NCBI GenBank assembly: GCA_039881145.1
Contig: JAYKKI010000007.1
Coordinates: forward strand, 41,311,001-41,375,000
Direction: 5' to 3'
Source: Druceiella hillmani
Lineage: Eukaryota; Arthropoda; Insecta; Lepidoptera; Hepialidae
Length of the DNA stretch: 64,000 nucleotides
The notes under the pieces are model-generated. The model had not been told where the DNA came from and did no database searches. It worked only from the letters and a program-made list of their open reading frames with translations. A program made the position numbers and the translations under genes. Below, in pieces: positions 25,941-36,866 of this stretch; positions within the stretch are counted from its first letter, which is position 1, and each line of letters begins with the position of its first letter.

Positions 25941-28900
25941 GTTACCTCTCGTAACCATTATTAACTATTTAGAGAAAGTTTTGTGAACGTGAAACAACTA
26001 ACAACACCAATTCATTATTTTTTGTGTTTACAACTCATTCTAACACGCGAATGTGATGGTTGATCCAACTTTTACTTACTTATAGTTTACTTCGAATGAC
26101 GTTTCCATTCCTGCATTTGTTTTAAATTAAGAATTTATTTTATTTTTCTTTGATAATCAATAAATGTGATGTATTTTGACGTGTGCCTGTTGCAATAACT
26201 GTTATGGTTTTACATACTATAATTAACATACGGGTAAAATTTAGGTTAAATTCACTATTTCAAATGGTGATTACGATTACCGGTGAAAGAAACGTAAAAC
26301 AATCAATACTTATATTACAGAAAATTTATTATAATTATATATAGTAGTACTGTTTCTTTCATACTTTCTAAGACATCTAACTTACTTTCCGACTTAATAA
26401 TTCAGGATCTTTTTAGCGAGCCATAACATAGAAACTTTATAATTGCGTCGCGTCTGTCACCATCTTTATGTGACACGCTTATAATTTTGTTGTACCTCGA
26501 TTCCTTACAATGAAAATTTATAGGTATATGTTGTAGTTAAATAAAAAATAGTCGTGAAATAAAAATTTGAAAAAATATTAATCCCTCAATGTGTTTAACG
26601 TTGATGTGATTTTTTTTCACTTTGAGTGAGATATCTTTCGAAAGTCCTTGAAAAATACAATAAATTATTGTATACAAAAGTTTTCATTATACGTCACATC
26701 TTTCTTTATCGAGTTCTGGCAAATTTATTATCATTCCTCGATACTTCAAAGTATTTGGTCGTAACGAAAATTCTCGAAAACATTTTGGTCAAGGGTGATG
26801 AAAATTGCATTTTATTTTTAATATTTATACCGACACGAATTTTCGTTCTATAACATACACTCGTTTAAAAAAAACATGCATTAAGATTGTCAAATGAGAA
26901 TAATCTTAAAGACAAAACGCTCATAACTCAACATTCGATATTTAAATCAAATTTAAAAATTTTGTAAACATTAGGTACCTATAATCGTATTTTTGCTGAA
27001 CTAACCGAACTTTGCTAGTAGGCAACACTCGACAAAACTTAAGTTGGATCTGTTACATAACTATTGGCATCGCAACTAGGCATTGAAAATCTGGGTTAAG
27101 CGGCTAATAGTATATTTACGAGGGTACGAAGCAAGCCTGATAAAAGGGGCGTTCGTAAAGGCGATTTAACATCCTGGCACAGAAGCAAATATTTAATAGG
27201 TTAAAACTCATTTTATACGTAATATATGGGGCAGCATTTTACTTTCAACAATACAATGAACTCTGAACTCAATAAGCGACAATTTTTTTATTGTCGGCCT
27301 TTGTCGTAATCCTTACTTCAGTTTTGGAAAGGATTAATGGACAAATACACCGATAATTATTGCAACTTTTTATACATGTAAATGATTAGAATATTTGGGA
27401 AGAAATATAATGCAATTCATTGAAGTCAGTTAAATACGTTTAAGTAGTCTTTAAATCGAACCGCACAAACAGGCGTACGTGTTTCTTTAGGTTAGTTTAC
27501 AGTGTTACGTACCAGAACTGAAGTACATATACGTTTGGAATCAACTAGGTGTTTGTCCGTTCGTCTATCACAGCCTATTTATTATCTTGGAGACTGCGTA
27601 ACGTAGAACACTGAACTTTTGCAACGTTATACGCGGTAATATGCCACATATAGAAACATAAATATCTTAATTTCCAGTTTTAGAGGAACTTGGGGGAGGG
27701 GAATAATTCAAAATGTTTTTTTTTTGTTTTCAATCACATGTTGTAAGGCATTATCTTGAACCAAATTTAAAAAAAAAAGTAAAAATCGCCGACTTCCATT
27801 TTTTTTAAACAATAGGTAGATAAAGTGAGATAAAGTGACGATATTGAGCGAATGTTATCAGCAGACTAATTTCCGCCACGATACCGAACAATTATCGCAC
27901 GATTTTATCTTGCACTTGACTTTTTTCTTTTAAACCTGCCCAAAATATATTTTTCAAGCTTATGGCTTGTAAAAATTAAAACTGCCTCAAGTAGCACTGT
28001 TAATTCGTACTTTAAAATAAAAATATTGTTGTAATTTTTTACACACATAATTTATACTTCATGAGCGCAATAAAGTTTTTAAAGGCATCAACAATCAATG
28101 AGCTGGAACGAACGATACATTTAGTAGTCAGACTATAAATGAGTAAAACTAGACTGCGATTTTTATTTCTTTTTATTAATAAGTAACGTTCTTCATTAGT
28201 TTACATTTTTTACTCAAAGATTGGCAACTTTAGCTAGTGTAAAACTGAAATGTAATCACGTAAGCGTGGGTTTGTATTTTGTTTTGTATTTTACATTAGT
28301 ATCACGAGTCCAACCACTATAGAATGCAGTGACTAATGAAAAGGGAAGATTGGAAACATTAGATGACGTGTTTTAACTCATCGTGCCCAAATGATGTCCA
28401 CATTTGTAAAAATACCCACATTTTTAACTTTACTAAATATGTTTAATAACAAAACTATTTGCAAAGCTAAATAGTGAAATTTGCTGTTACGAAGTATATT
28501 TTTAGGTAATAATTTCGAAAAAGTGGTATTATTGTGCATTTCGCAATTGGTTAAGCGGAAAATAAATATATTTTTTCCGTATTTGTTTTATTGAGTTAAG
28601 TTATTGAAAAAGTTATGAGAAAGTTATTGTTTTAAAATTGTTGACGATGGACGAGATCATTATGTTGGTATATGTCGGTGAAGGGACACAGCGGGTGTAT
28701 TACGAGCAATTACTTAATATTGAGGTATTTTTCGTAGGTTCTATTCAGAGTAAATAACGACCAAGAAATCGTTTGAAGCTAGAAGAATAAATCTAGTAAC
28801 TTTTCTTTTTTAATTGTTTCTATTCACGTAGTTATAGAATAATAAACAAGTTTATTCCATTATTTTGCCGCATGTTATAAATCGATACAAGCTTACAAGA

Positions 28901-29984
28901 TACCATTACTGTATAAATCTATAGAAAACAAATTAATTCAATTATATAAGTAGTTACTATACCAATAGGAATTACGGTTTATCATCTACAATCGCTCTGA
29001 GATCGTGCTGTACGCACGCCCGCGTGAAGCTATCAATTGCCATGATTATTAAATTTAAATCTGTTTATATGGAGAACGTAGTAGAACGTTCGAATTTTGA
29101 AAAAAAATTTTTTTCTCTATCGATGCCTGTCATACAGTCGAACCCGAAACACAGGCGTGTTAACTGAAATATAAAACTTGAATTGCAATATTTGTCTTTG
29201 CCTCGATGTTCTATATTTATGACAGCTTGCATACTTACTTACAGTAAGCGCTTTATTTTAATCATACTAGTATGTTTATACTAGCAAATCTATTTTTAAA
29301 CAGTAAAACAGGCCGGTTATAGAAAAAAAGGTACAAATTATGAAGTATCTAACCCCTTCTCCACGAGGCAGGTGAACTTTTGGAATTAATTTTTTATTAC
29401 AGAAATATAATAAATTCGCTGATTACGCCACCATTTTTCCACCAGTCGTTGGTGGGTAGACAATATATTAAGTATATAGGTTTTATATTTACAGAATGTT
29501 ACATTTGGCAAGTTTGATAGTCTAAGTCTATTGCAAATTCTTGTGACTATAGACAGCATAAAATAAATAATCTCCAGGTCGCATCATAAAGATGAAATGA
29601 AACCTTTCTAAATCAACGATTAAAACTGATTATTTTTTTTTTAAACCAAGAAAAAACTCGTTATATTTTTATTAAGTCGAAAAAGTTCTATATTATAATA
29701 TCTCTTTGTACTCCTTGAAGAGGAAATTGGGGAAAATAATTATGAAATCGTTGAATGGAAAAAATAAAAAATGAAAACATTCTCGGCGAAATAAATCTGT
29801 AGATGCAGTAGAAAAAAATTTTAAAGATATTCATAATAATGGCTAGAATTTTTAATTATACGTTATCACTACATCAATAAAAGTTATTGCTACTCATATT
29901 TATCTAAAAATTAAATATAAAAAAATTATTTTATGTTAATTTTCCGACATTCATTTCATTTAACAGTGGTTACACTGATAAATG

Positions 29985-30110
<126 letters not shown>

Positions 30111-32139
30111 CTTCTCATATTAAGAGTAACCCGAAACACAGGACATGTTGGTGTCGTACTAAAGTATAGCAGTCTAATCAATAAGAGAGATACAAAAGTT
30201 ATAATTTGAATTGTGTTAAAATACATAAAATAACTACTGCATACCAAAGACATTATGTTAAATAGACACGTTATATTCTACTAAAACGACCAAAAAACTG
30301 CATTCTATGCAGATTATAAGAAAAAAATACTAAAGCCAATGAAAGCACATGTATAAAAGAGACAGTTGAATTTTGATGACCAATTTTAGGGTGCCAATTA
30401 TATTCCTGTTTACCATAACAATATTTTTACATACTTAATTACTGCGAAAAGACAAAGGATAAAACCATGTATAACCAAAGAGTGTGTGCCAAACATTAGA
30501 CAATCCGACATATCTGTTTCAAAGTTCGGATGCAGTCAGTACAACAAATGCAATAGAGTTGCTATATACTTAAGGATCGTAAACAGCAAAAATTACTAAT
30601 AATTTTCTACAATTGCTAAAGCTGTTTATGCAGTGAATGATTTAACTTTGTTTACATTCAATTACATCACAAATACATAACAGATTTCACACCTAAAAGG
30701 TGAAGGAAACAAATCATCTCTCAACTCAGATGGTTTCGAATTTTCCAAGGAATATTTGATTTAAATCAAACGCCTTTCAGAAGTAGTACCAAGTTTTACC
30801 AACTTCCATACCCAGGATCCTATGAACCACAAACCAATAAAAGAAATTGAATTGATTATAATAATTACCAACATAAATAATAAGTGGTCGATTCTCAAGC
30901 ATGCATAAGTTTTTATAAGGCATTGCATGTCAGTGAGGAGGGTAGGTATAGTGTGCCAGGTTGCTTTGATACCGTGCACAAGTAATTACTACTCGCACTA
31001 GCATAAGAAGAAAATCTGTATATTAATAAAATAAATATATTTATGATTCTAAACGGAACAAATTTTTTATATGATTTAAAAATAAAAGAAATATCATTCC
31101 AGCTTTGTGATAGAGAAAACATTCAACATAATTGTTGAGGAAACCTCGTAATTATGATTTACATTCGTTTTTACCATACAAAATTTAATAAAATTAAAAG
31201 CATAATAACAGCTTTAACATATTTTCAGTGCAAATATATAGCCCGATATACATAATATAGACGACAAAACATTCTTAACATATACCACATTAGTTCGGTT
31301 AGGTAAAATATTAACATTGATACCCCCTTACACAATGTCGATCAACGAAAGGCATAAGACAGAATCACAAGTAGAAAAGAATCTGTGAGAGTGGGATGCA
31401 AAGTGCACTTGAGAATTTTCTTTCAGTGTTTCAATGGCAATATTGTGAACATTGTTGGCAAAGAACACTAACCTTGACCATTTTAATAATTAGCAACAGT
31501 GAGTGCGCCGAGTGAGAAATATTATATTTCACAACTGGCAACTTTTGTTACTTTTACCAATCAGATGTACCATTATCCAATCTAATTTGAATATATATTT
31601 GTATTTATTATGGAAAAAATGAACCTGACATAATAATTAGTCTTTAATAAATATTTTATCGTTAAAATATTTTTCTTCCTTAACAATATTAATGATCAAT
31701 GAAAGATATTTAATTTAGTTGATTTGTTAATCAATACTTTATTTTATTATTAACAATTATTTTATTTTTAAGTATTGGCTTATGTATAATTTCATATTGT
31801 CGTAAATTTGATACAAATTTTTTTCTGATATAACAGAATGAGTTGTAATTAATAAAAGTTGGCACTTTTGGAGGGTAGAATAAATGTAACAATATTAACA
31901 CAATATACTTCTACAATACATTATTTACATTAATTAATTTGTCAGTAATATTGTAATGAAATAAGTACATTTCTTATCTAAATAAACAAATGCCAGGGAG
32001 TTCAAATGATATTAAGTTTATTACATCATCCTAAGTAATAAATATTTCTGCCGAGTTAAGCCATAATTAACTATTAAATTTAATAATTGCTTTATTTCAT
32101 AAAAACTACCAACGTTTGACTCATGTGTATAAAGCCTGG

Positions 32140-32145
32140 TTTATT
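32140..32145 (-). terminator. Candidate poly(A) signal, small gene
   Basis: AATAAA on the minus strand about 270 bases past the stop at 32414. A closer variant, ATTAAA, lies at 32259-32254. Which is used, if either, is unknown. Confidence 0.3.
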
Positions 32146-32413
32146 TGGCTACAATGATATATTTTAAAAGGTCTGTATTAAAGGTGCTGTGAAATAAACT
32201 AAGTACAAATAAAATCTTATATAGGTGTTACCAAGTTATTATATGTTGTGTAATTTAATTCAATAATTTAGTTTTAGCCTGTACTTCTAAGCAGCTTATT
32301 CTATACATAATATTATAGGGAAAAGGCAGCACAATTCATCATACATACTTAAATAATATAATATACACAATGCCATAAAAAAGTAAACACAACACTAACC
32401 TCACAACAGGCTG

Positions 32414-32581
32414 TTAAATGTGGCAACACTCGGAAGGAGGTGTGGGTGCTAACGATTCAATTCCAGATTGAACGTAGACAAATGGTACAGGAATCGTTGG
32501 GTTATAAATTGTCCTGCGAAATATAGGACACACAATTACCATACTGTGTACGTTGTATACTTTCTTCGCTTCACTTAAAAG
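32414..32581 (-). CDS. Exon 2 of candidate small gene
   Basis: A 168-base open segment ending in TAA (32416-32414), entered from the AG at 32583-32582. It contains an internal ATG at 32542. If the proposed acceptor is wrong, a 43-residue product from that ATG, or entry at a second AG near 32515, would still use most of the frame. Confidence 0.45.
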   Translation of the reverse strand, partial: LLSEAKKVYNVHSMVIVCPIFRRTIYNPTIPVPFVYVQSGIESLAPTPPSECCHI

Positions 32582-33121
32582 CTATTTAATTATATTGAAA
32601 TTTTAGCGAGTGCAGTGGGAATGAAACAATTTGAGATATCTATGTACACAGTGCATAAACAAAAATGTAACATGACGGGAAAATTATTAACTTTGCTAGT
32701 ACATCTTTTATTCGAAAAGAAAAAATATTGGATTATTGCCAAATTGCATTACACGTTCGTTCGTCGTCAAAATTAGACAATAAACATTGACGTTTAGGCG
32801 TTAATTTCGATAAGTAACAATGAATGCAATTTTTTATTAAATGTATGATATATTGTTGATTAAGAATACATTGGAGTAGGAAATACGAGTGAATTTTAAG
32901 GTTATAGGAATGTTGTGTTAGTACGCCAAGTAGAAACGATAATAAGATTAAAAAGCAAGACGAGTTGATTAATTCCAAGCGATGACAACAAACAGGAAAT
33001 CCCAAAGCAGATAAATTTGACATCTAGAAAATGTTGCAGATCAAATGCAGTATAAATATATCCAAACTTTTTAAGTAGTTGCAAATCGAATACTCACAAA
33101 GCCAGCACCTCGAAAAGGCAT
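32414..33121 (-). CDS. Candidate small two-exon gene, 63-residue protein, not recognised
   Basis: Exon 1 runs from ATG 33121 to 33098 and encodes MPFRGAGF. A strong donor GTGAGT follows. Exon 2 (32581-32414) follows an AG acceptor in the same phase and encodes 55 residues starting LLSEAKKVYNV, passing a short hydrophobic patch (SMVIVCPIF, residues 22-30), then NPTIPVPFVYVQSGIE, and ending PTPPSECCHI. Third codon positions in exon 2 are more AT-rich in this frame than in the competing plus-strand frame, which favours the minus strand. A TATA-like box and paired CAGCTG motifs lie 140-210 bases upstream. The acceptor is pyrimidine-poor, so the junction is the weakest point. I do not recognise the protein and assign no function. 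It lies about 2.6 kb beyond the BRAT1 stop codon on the same strand. Confidence 0.45.
33098..33121 (-). CDS. Exon 1 of candidate small gene
   Basis: ATG plus seven codons, then the consensus donor GTGAGT at 33097-33092. The upstream context ttaatATG is a fair but not optimal start for insects. Confidence 0.4.
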
Positions 33122-33197
33122 ATTAACCGTTTAACAAATCACTTTATTTTAATAATACACTGGCGCACAATACAATTCGTTTAAATAAACTTGAAAA

Positions 33198-33227
33198 TTA
33201 TCCGCAAAAACCATTTGACGAGGACAT
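33198..33227 (-). other. Upstream ORF in the small gene's leader
   Basis: ATG at 33227 opens a nine-codon frame (MSSSNGFCG, then TAA) that ends 76 bases before the proposed main ATG. If transcribed, it could lower or regulate translation of the main frame. Confidence 0.3.
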
Positions 33228-33239
33228 AATTCTAGAACA

Positions 33240-33332
33240 ATCGCAGTTCGCGCACAGTCGCAGCTGTCAGCTAATATCAGACAGCTGTTCAAAGTGGTAT
33301 GAAGTTAGCAAGGAATCATACTTTATAATACA
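33240..33332 (-). promoter_or_regulatory. Promoter-like region of candidate small gene
   Basis: On the minus strand, ttataaag (near 33328-33321) is followed after about 35 bases by an exact inverted repeat, CAGCTGTC/GACAGCTG (33261-33287), with two E-box CAGCTG sites. A GC-richer stretch up to 33240 follows. The E-boxes sit just downstream of the likely start of transcription. The palindrome could also serve a plus-strand promoter. Confidence 0.35.
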
Positions 33333-33539
33333 CACTTAACTCTCCGAGAGTGGATAACTCACTTTATCTTAAATATGGATACATATATAAACATTACGGT
33401 CAATTTGATATTAATCAATAAAATAAGTATCAATAAAGGAGCTTTCATCTTAAAGTATTTTAATAATCTAAATGTAACATAAGGTGGCAATTTTTTATTA
33501 AGTATACCATATTTATTTGTTTTGTGTGCAATTTTACTT

Positions 33540-33790
33540 AAAAATGATAAATTAACGTGATTCTATCTCACTGCATAAAAGCATGGCTGTTCATTGCGTT
33601 TTCATCATTATTTGCATACTTGGAGAGAAACTATAAGCAAAGATGTGCTAGTGCCAGAACAACTAAGTGCATCTAGAAAGAGTCAAAAAAGACTTATTCT
33701 TAGTTAAATGGTCATCTTATCTGCACATATCAAATAAGAAGGCTAATGGCAAAGTATTATTGTTTCATTTATATTTCATAAATACTATTT
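33540..33790 (+). repeat. Dispersed repeat, copy A (pair with 60.3 kb)
   Basis: It shares an ordered series of blocks with 60305-60600, including aaaatgataaatta, tcattatt-gcatac, and aaatgg-catcttatctgcacat. Similarity is about 70 percent by eye. There is no coding frame. It is probably an old non-autonomous element. Confidence 0.55.
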
Positions 33791-34476
33791 TTATAGTTTG
33801 GAAAGATCTCAGATCTTTCTAAAGATAGATGGATGTAGGTTTAATAATAAACTTAAGCGTTAATATACCTTCTTACGTAAAATCTAAAATGAGTTCCCCA
33901 AATAAGATACTTTCTACTATGTTTTACGTACATGAAAATAAAGGTTAACAGTAATTTGTTGATCCTCCATTTTTAATTTTATTAGTTATAATTAGTGGTA
34001 CATTGAAAATATCATTACGAGGAAGGCGGTGGAAATCCCATAATGACCAGAAAAATATTCTTTCTTACAATAATTTATTTGAATTTAAAGTTGAAATGAG
34101 AAAAAATGTGTACCAACTATTAGAAAATAATCCTTAATACCACTTAGAATGTTGGTAAAATTCTGATTAACTCTCCCGAGATTCCGAACTAGAGGCAAAT
34201 CCCACAATAATTACTACACAGTATCATTTACAGAAATATATTATAGAGAAAATCCTGAATTGTACAATCTTTCTAAAAATGTTTTTTAATTGTATCACTA
34301 ATACAAGCGATGACTAAATATTTCCTGGTTTTATAAATGACAACATTATACTGTGAATGTCTATTAGAAATATATACAGATGAACTTTAAAACATTAAGA
34401 AAATAATTTTTTTAATTCAGAAATTTCAATTCAATCTTCCAAAGTTCATTTCTAATATCCACACAATATTATTAAG

Positions 34477-34728
34477 TAATGGGATATTATTCAAAATTAA
34501 ATGAAACTATGTGATGTAGTATTATTTCTACTTTCTTTAAGTTCTTTACCACAACCTAGGTTTCGCTGTATTACAACATCTTCAGGTGGGCTAAAGATGA
34601 TTTAATACAACGAAAGGTAAAGAACTTAAAGAAAGTAGAAATAATACTACATCACGTAGTTTCATTTAATTTTGAATAATGAATTTCTACAAAATTAACG
34701 CCAAATATATTCAATAATGGGATATTAT
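34477..34728 (+). mobile_element. Palindromic retroelement-like insertion, copy 3
   Basis: The 14-base duplication taatgggatattat at 34477-34490 and 34715-34728 brackets a 224-base element. The left arm holds a complete ribozyme-like core on the minus strand. The right arm has lost most of its core (internal deletion near 34600) but keeps the tail ending ccaaatatattcaa. Same layout as copy 2. It lies between the small gene and the BRAT1 3' end. Confidence 0.75.
34549..34589 (-). ncRNA. Hammerhead ribozyme-like core in copy 3
   Basis: Read on the minus strand: CCAC, CTGAAGA, extra T, GTTGT hairpin with one changed base, GAAA, stem III CC/GG around TA, triplet GTT, then GTGG. All invariant bases are retained. 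Confidence 0.5.
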
Positions 34729-35713
34729 AAACATGGAAAAAACTTATTTATTCGTGGTAATCTGTTATCTGAGATACTATTATCATAGAGTAAGTAGTCA
34801 TTTTCTTAAATTAGTGTTGCATTACCCATTGACGAGACATGCTGTCTGGTCTTGTTATCATAGATTTGAGTGAAAATTGTGATAAATGGTTTATTCAATT
34901 CTCATCTTAGAGCAAGAAATTTGTCGTTCCCAGTGATATGAAAAATATTTAAAAAAAAATCTTGGTCTCTAATCCCTTTCCAGTATTGTTTGTTGGAATT
35001 ATAAGACATGAAAAAAATATAAAGACACCCAAGTGAAGGCATATATAGATAACATTAGTAGGGGCTATTGTGTTATTGAAATACATGAATGACTAAACAT
35101 AATACAAATTTACACCACATTGTATGGTTCTTTTTCAGCCAAATGAATTATGCGATTAAAATTAATGTTTATTTAAATTCTATGCAATATAAAATTAATT
35201 TGCAAGGCTGATAAAGCTTAAGTTCATTGCATTCAAATATCAAATTAATAAATAAAAATTATTTGCATGAATTACTTTTTTAAATTGCTCTTTTTATTAG
35301 TTGGTTTTATGAAAATTATTGTTTTCTTTCTGTTTGCTATAAAAATCATTTTATAAATTTAGTGCACCATTGCCAATTTTGTGTATATACTGGTAAAAAT
35401 CTAGAACTAGTCTTCTAGAACAACAAGCCAGATGCATCAACTTATACAAGAAAGTAAATACCATTCCCCGAAAGTTTTAAACCACATTCAGAATTTAAAA
35501 AAATAAAAGCTAAAATTTTAGTTTTTGAATGACATTAGGAGACTTTTGTGATTAGTGCTTAAAATGATTTAGCGAACTTTGGAACTTAATTTGGTAACTA
35601 TAGATTCGAGCGTTTCTTTTACAGGGAGTTAAATCATTGCTATTTCACTTTTTATCGCAAACTATGTTTAGTTTTGTAAATTATTTTACAGTTTGAAATG
35701 TGCTAATGTCATA

Positions 35714-35719
35714 TTTATT
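35714..35719 (-). terminator. Candidate BRAT1 poly(A) signal
   Basis: AATAAA on the minus strand, 188 bases past the BRAT1 stop codon. It is the first canonical hexamer; a TATAAA variant only 15 bases past the stop is unlikely to be used. Confidence 0.4.
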
Positions 35720-35906
35720 TCAAATACCTATAAATGTAGTTATCATATATTGAGTTTTACACCTACCAGCCGCAGTAGAGCAAAATGTTATGATTTTTAC
35801 TAAACAAGGTTAGATTAATGCTGTAAGGTGTGGATTTAAATACATGATACAAAAAAATAATGTATATTTCATAGATAACAAAAAGTTTTATAAAAATACA
35901 ACAGAA

Positions 35907-36866
35907 TTAATAACAATCTAAGTTATTTACATCTGGATTTTCATAGACACCTAATATATCATCCATAAGAGAATTAAGATTTTTTAAATCTACATTCCAT
36001 TCCTTTCGTCCGTTTATGATTTTCTGATAGTCAGTGTTTCTTACTTTATGTAAAAATACTTTTGGGCAAATGAATAACGGTTTCTGTTTTACATCCTCGG
36101 ACATGGCTTCGCCATTCTGGTCTGGTTCATCTGACCCAACTGTTAAATGTTTGGCATATATGTTGGCCAACAGTTTGATGTCGTCAGTTTCTAGTATAGA
36201 CTCAATAATTTTGTCAGATTCCATATTTTTTGCTTTAAGCTCTGTACTCTCATCGGTTTCCATTGAAATATTTATTGTATTTTGAATAATTTCAACATCT
36301 GGTTGCATATGATTGGAATGAAGAACAGAGTTAGCTTGAGCTTCTATTAACTCGATATCAGCGCCGCTGGTCTTATTGCTAGGTAACCCTTGTTCTATTT
36401 TATCAATATCGTATACTGTTAGCAACTCCATTAAATTGTTCACTACTTTGAGTGCAAATTCTACAACCTCGATCTCATGGTCGCCTTCCAATACTTCGAG
36501 AAGAACTTTCAAGCATCCAATTTCAGCAATCTGATTTAATAAATATATAAGACGTTTTTGTATCTCAACTTTGGTTAGAGTGACAATTTTCCTCTCTTTC
36601 TTTGAAAAAGTGACACTCGGAAATTTACCGTCAATCATTCCTTGATGAGAGAGATATTCTCTTATTCTGCAGTCCCAAAATCCCAAAGCAGCAAGTTGAA
36701 CTTCCCAATTAAAATCATCTAAGGCAGCTGCTGCCATTTTTTGGTGTATCACAGGCATCAATGAATCATTGAATCGGTCATGGTAACACATACACCTGAT
36801 TAAATTAGTCACATTTTTGCGAAGGAGTGCTTCATGATTATCTGAGAGCATGGATATCACCAATAT
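35907..36866 (-). CDS. BRAT1 exon 5 (C-terminal, residues 646-964)
   Basis: The acceptor cattcacag is followed by an in-frame start reading [18 protein letters not shown]. It contains the second WEV HEAT motif ([11 protein letters not shown]), a helical stretch [19 protein letters not shown], an acidic low-complexity linker, a short helix [15 protein letters not shown], and the terminal LDCY followed by TAA at 35909-35907. The linker-plus-short-helix-plus-CY end has the same order as in human BRAT1, where a DML-containing helix precedes DCY. Confidence 0.92.
   Translation of the reverse strand: MLVISMLSDNHEALLRKNVTNLIRCMCYHDRFNDSLMPVIHQKMAAAALDDFNWEVQLAALGFWDCRIREYLSHQGMIDGKFPSVTFSKKERKIVTLTKVEIQKRLIYLLNQIAEIGCLKVLLEVLEGDHEIEVVEFALKVVNNLMELLTVYDIDKIEQGLPSNKTSGADIELIEAQANSVLHSNHMQPDVEIIQNTINISMETDESTELKAKNMESDKIIESILETDDIKLLANIYAKHLTVGSDEPDQNGEAMSEDVKQKPLFICPKVFLHKVRNTDYQKIINGRKEWNVDLKNLNSLMDDILGVYENPDVNNLDCY

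Noticed and set aside
26626..26853. Plus-strand frame of 75 residues (VLEKYNKLLYTKVF)
   Set aside because: Lacks an ATG at its head and has no recognised family or splice support. AT-rich lysine/leucine/isoleucine composition is expected by chance.
32381..32523. Plus-strand open frame (VKCGNTRKEVWVLT) over the small gene's exon 2
   Set aside because: Its third codon positions are GC-rich compared with this genome, while the minus-strand frame fits better. It also lacks a start or splice context.
36034..36285. Plus-strand frame of 83 residues
   Set aside because: Antisense shadow of BRAT1 exon 5.
35907..36863. Reading the 318-codon frame as a complete single-exon gene
   Set aside because: It opens with a non-ATG codon directly after a good splice acceptor and matches only the C-terminal third of BRAT1, so it is exon 5.
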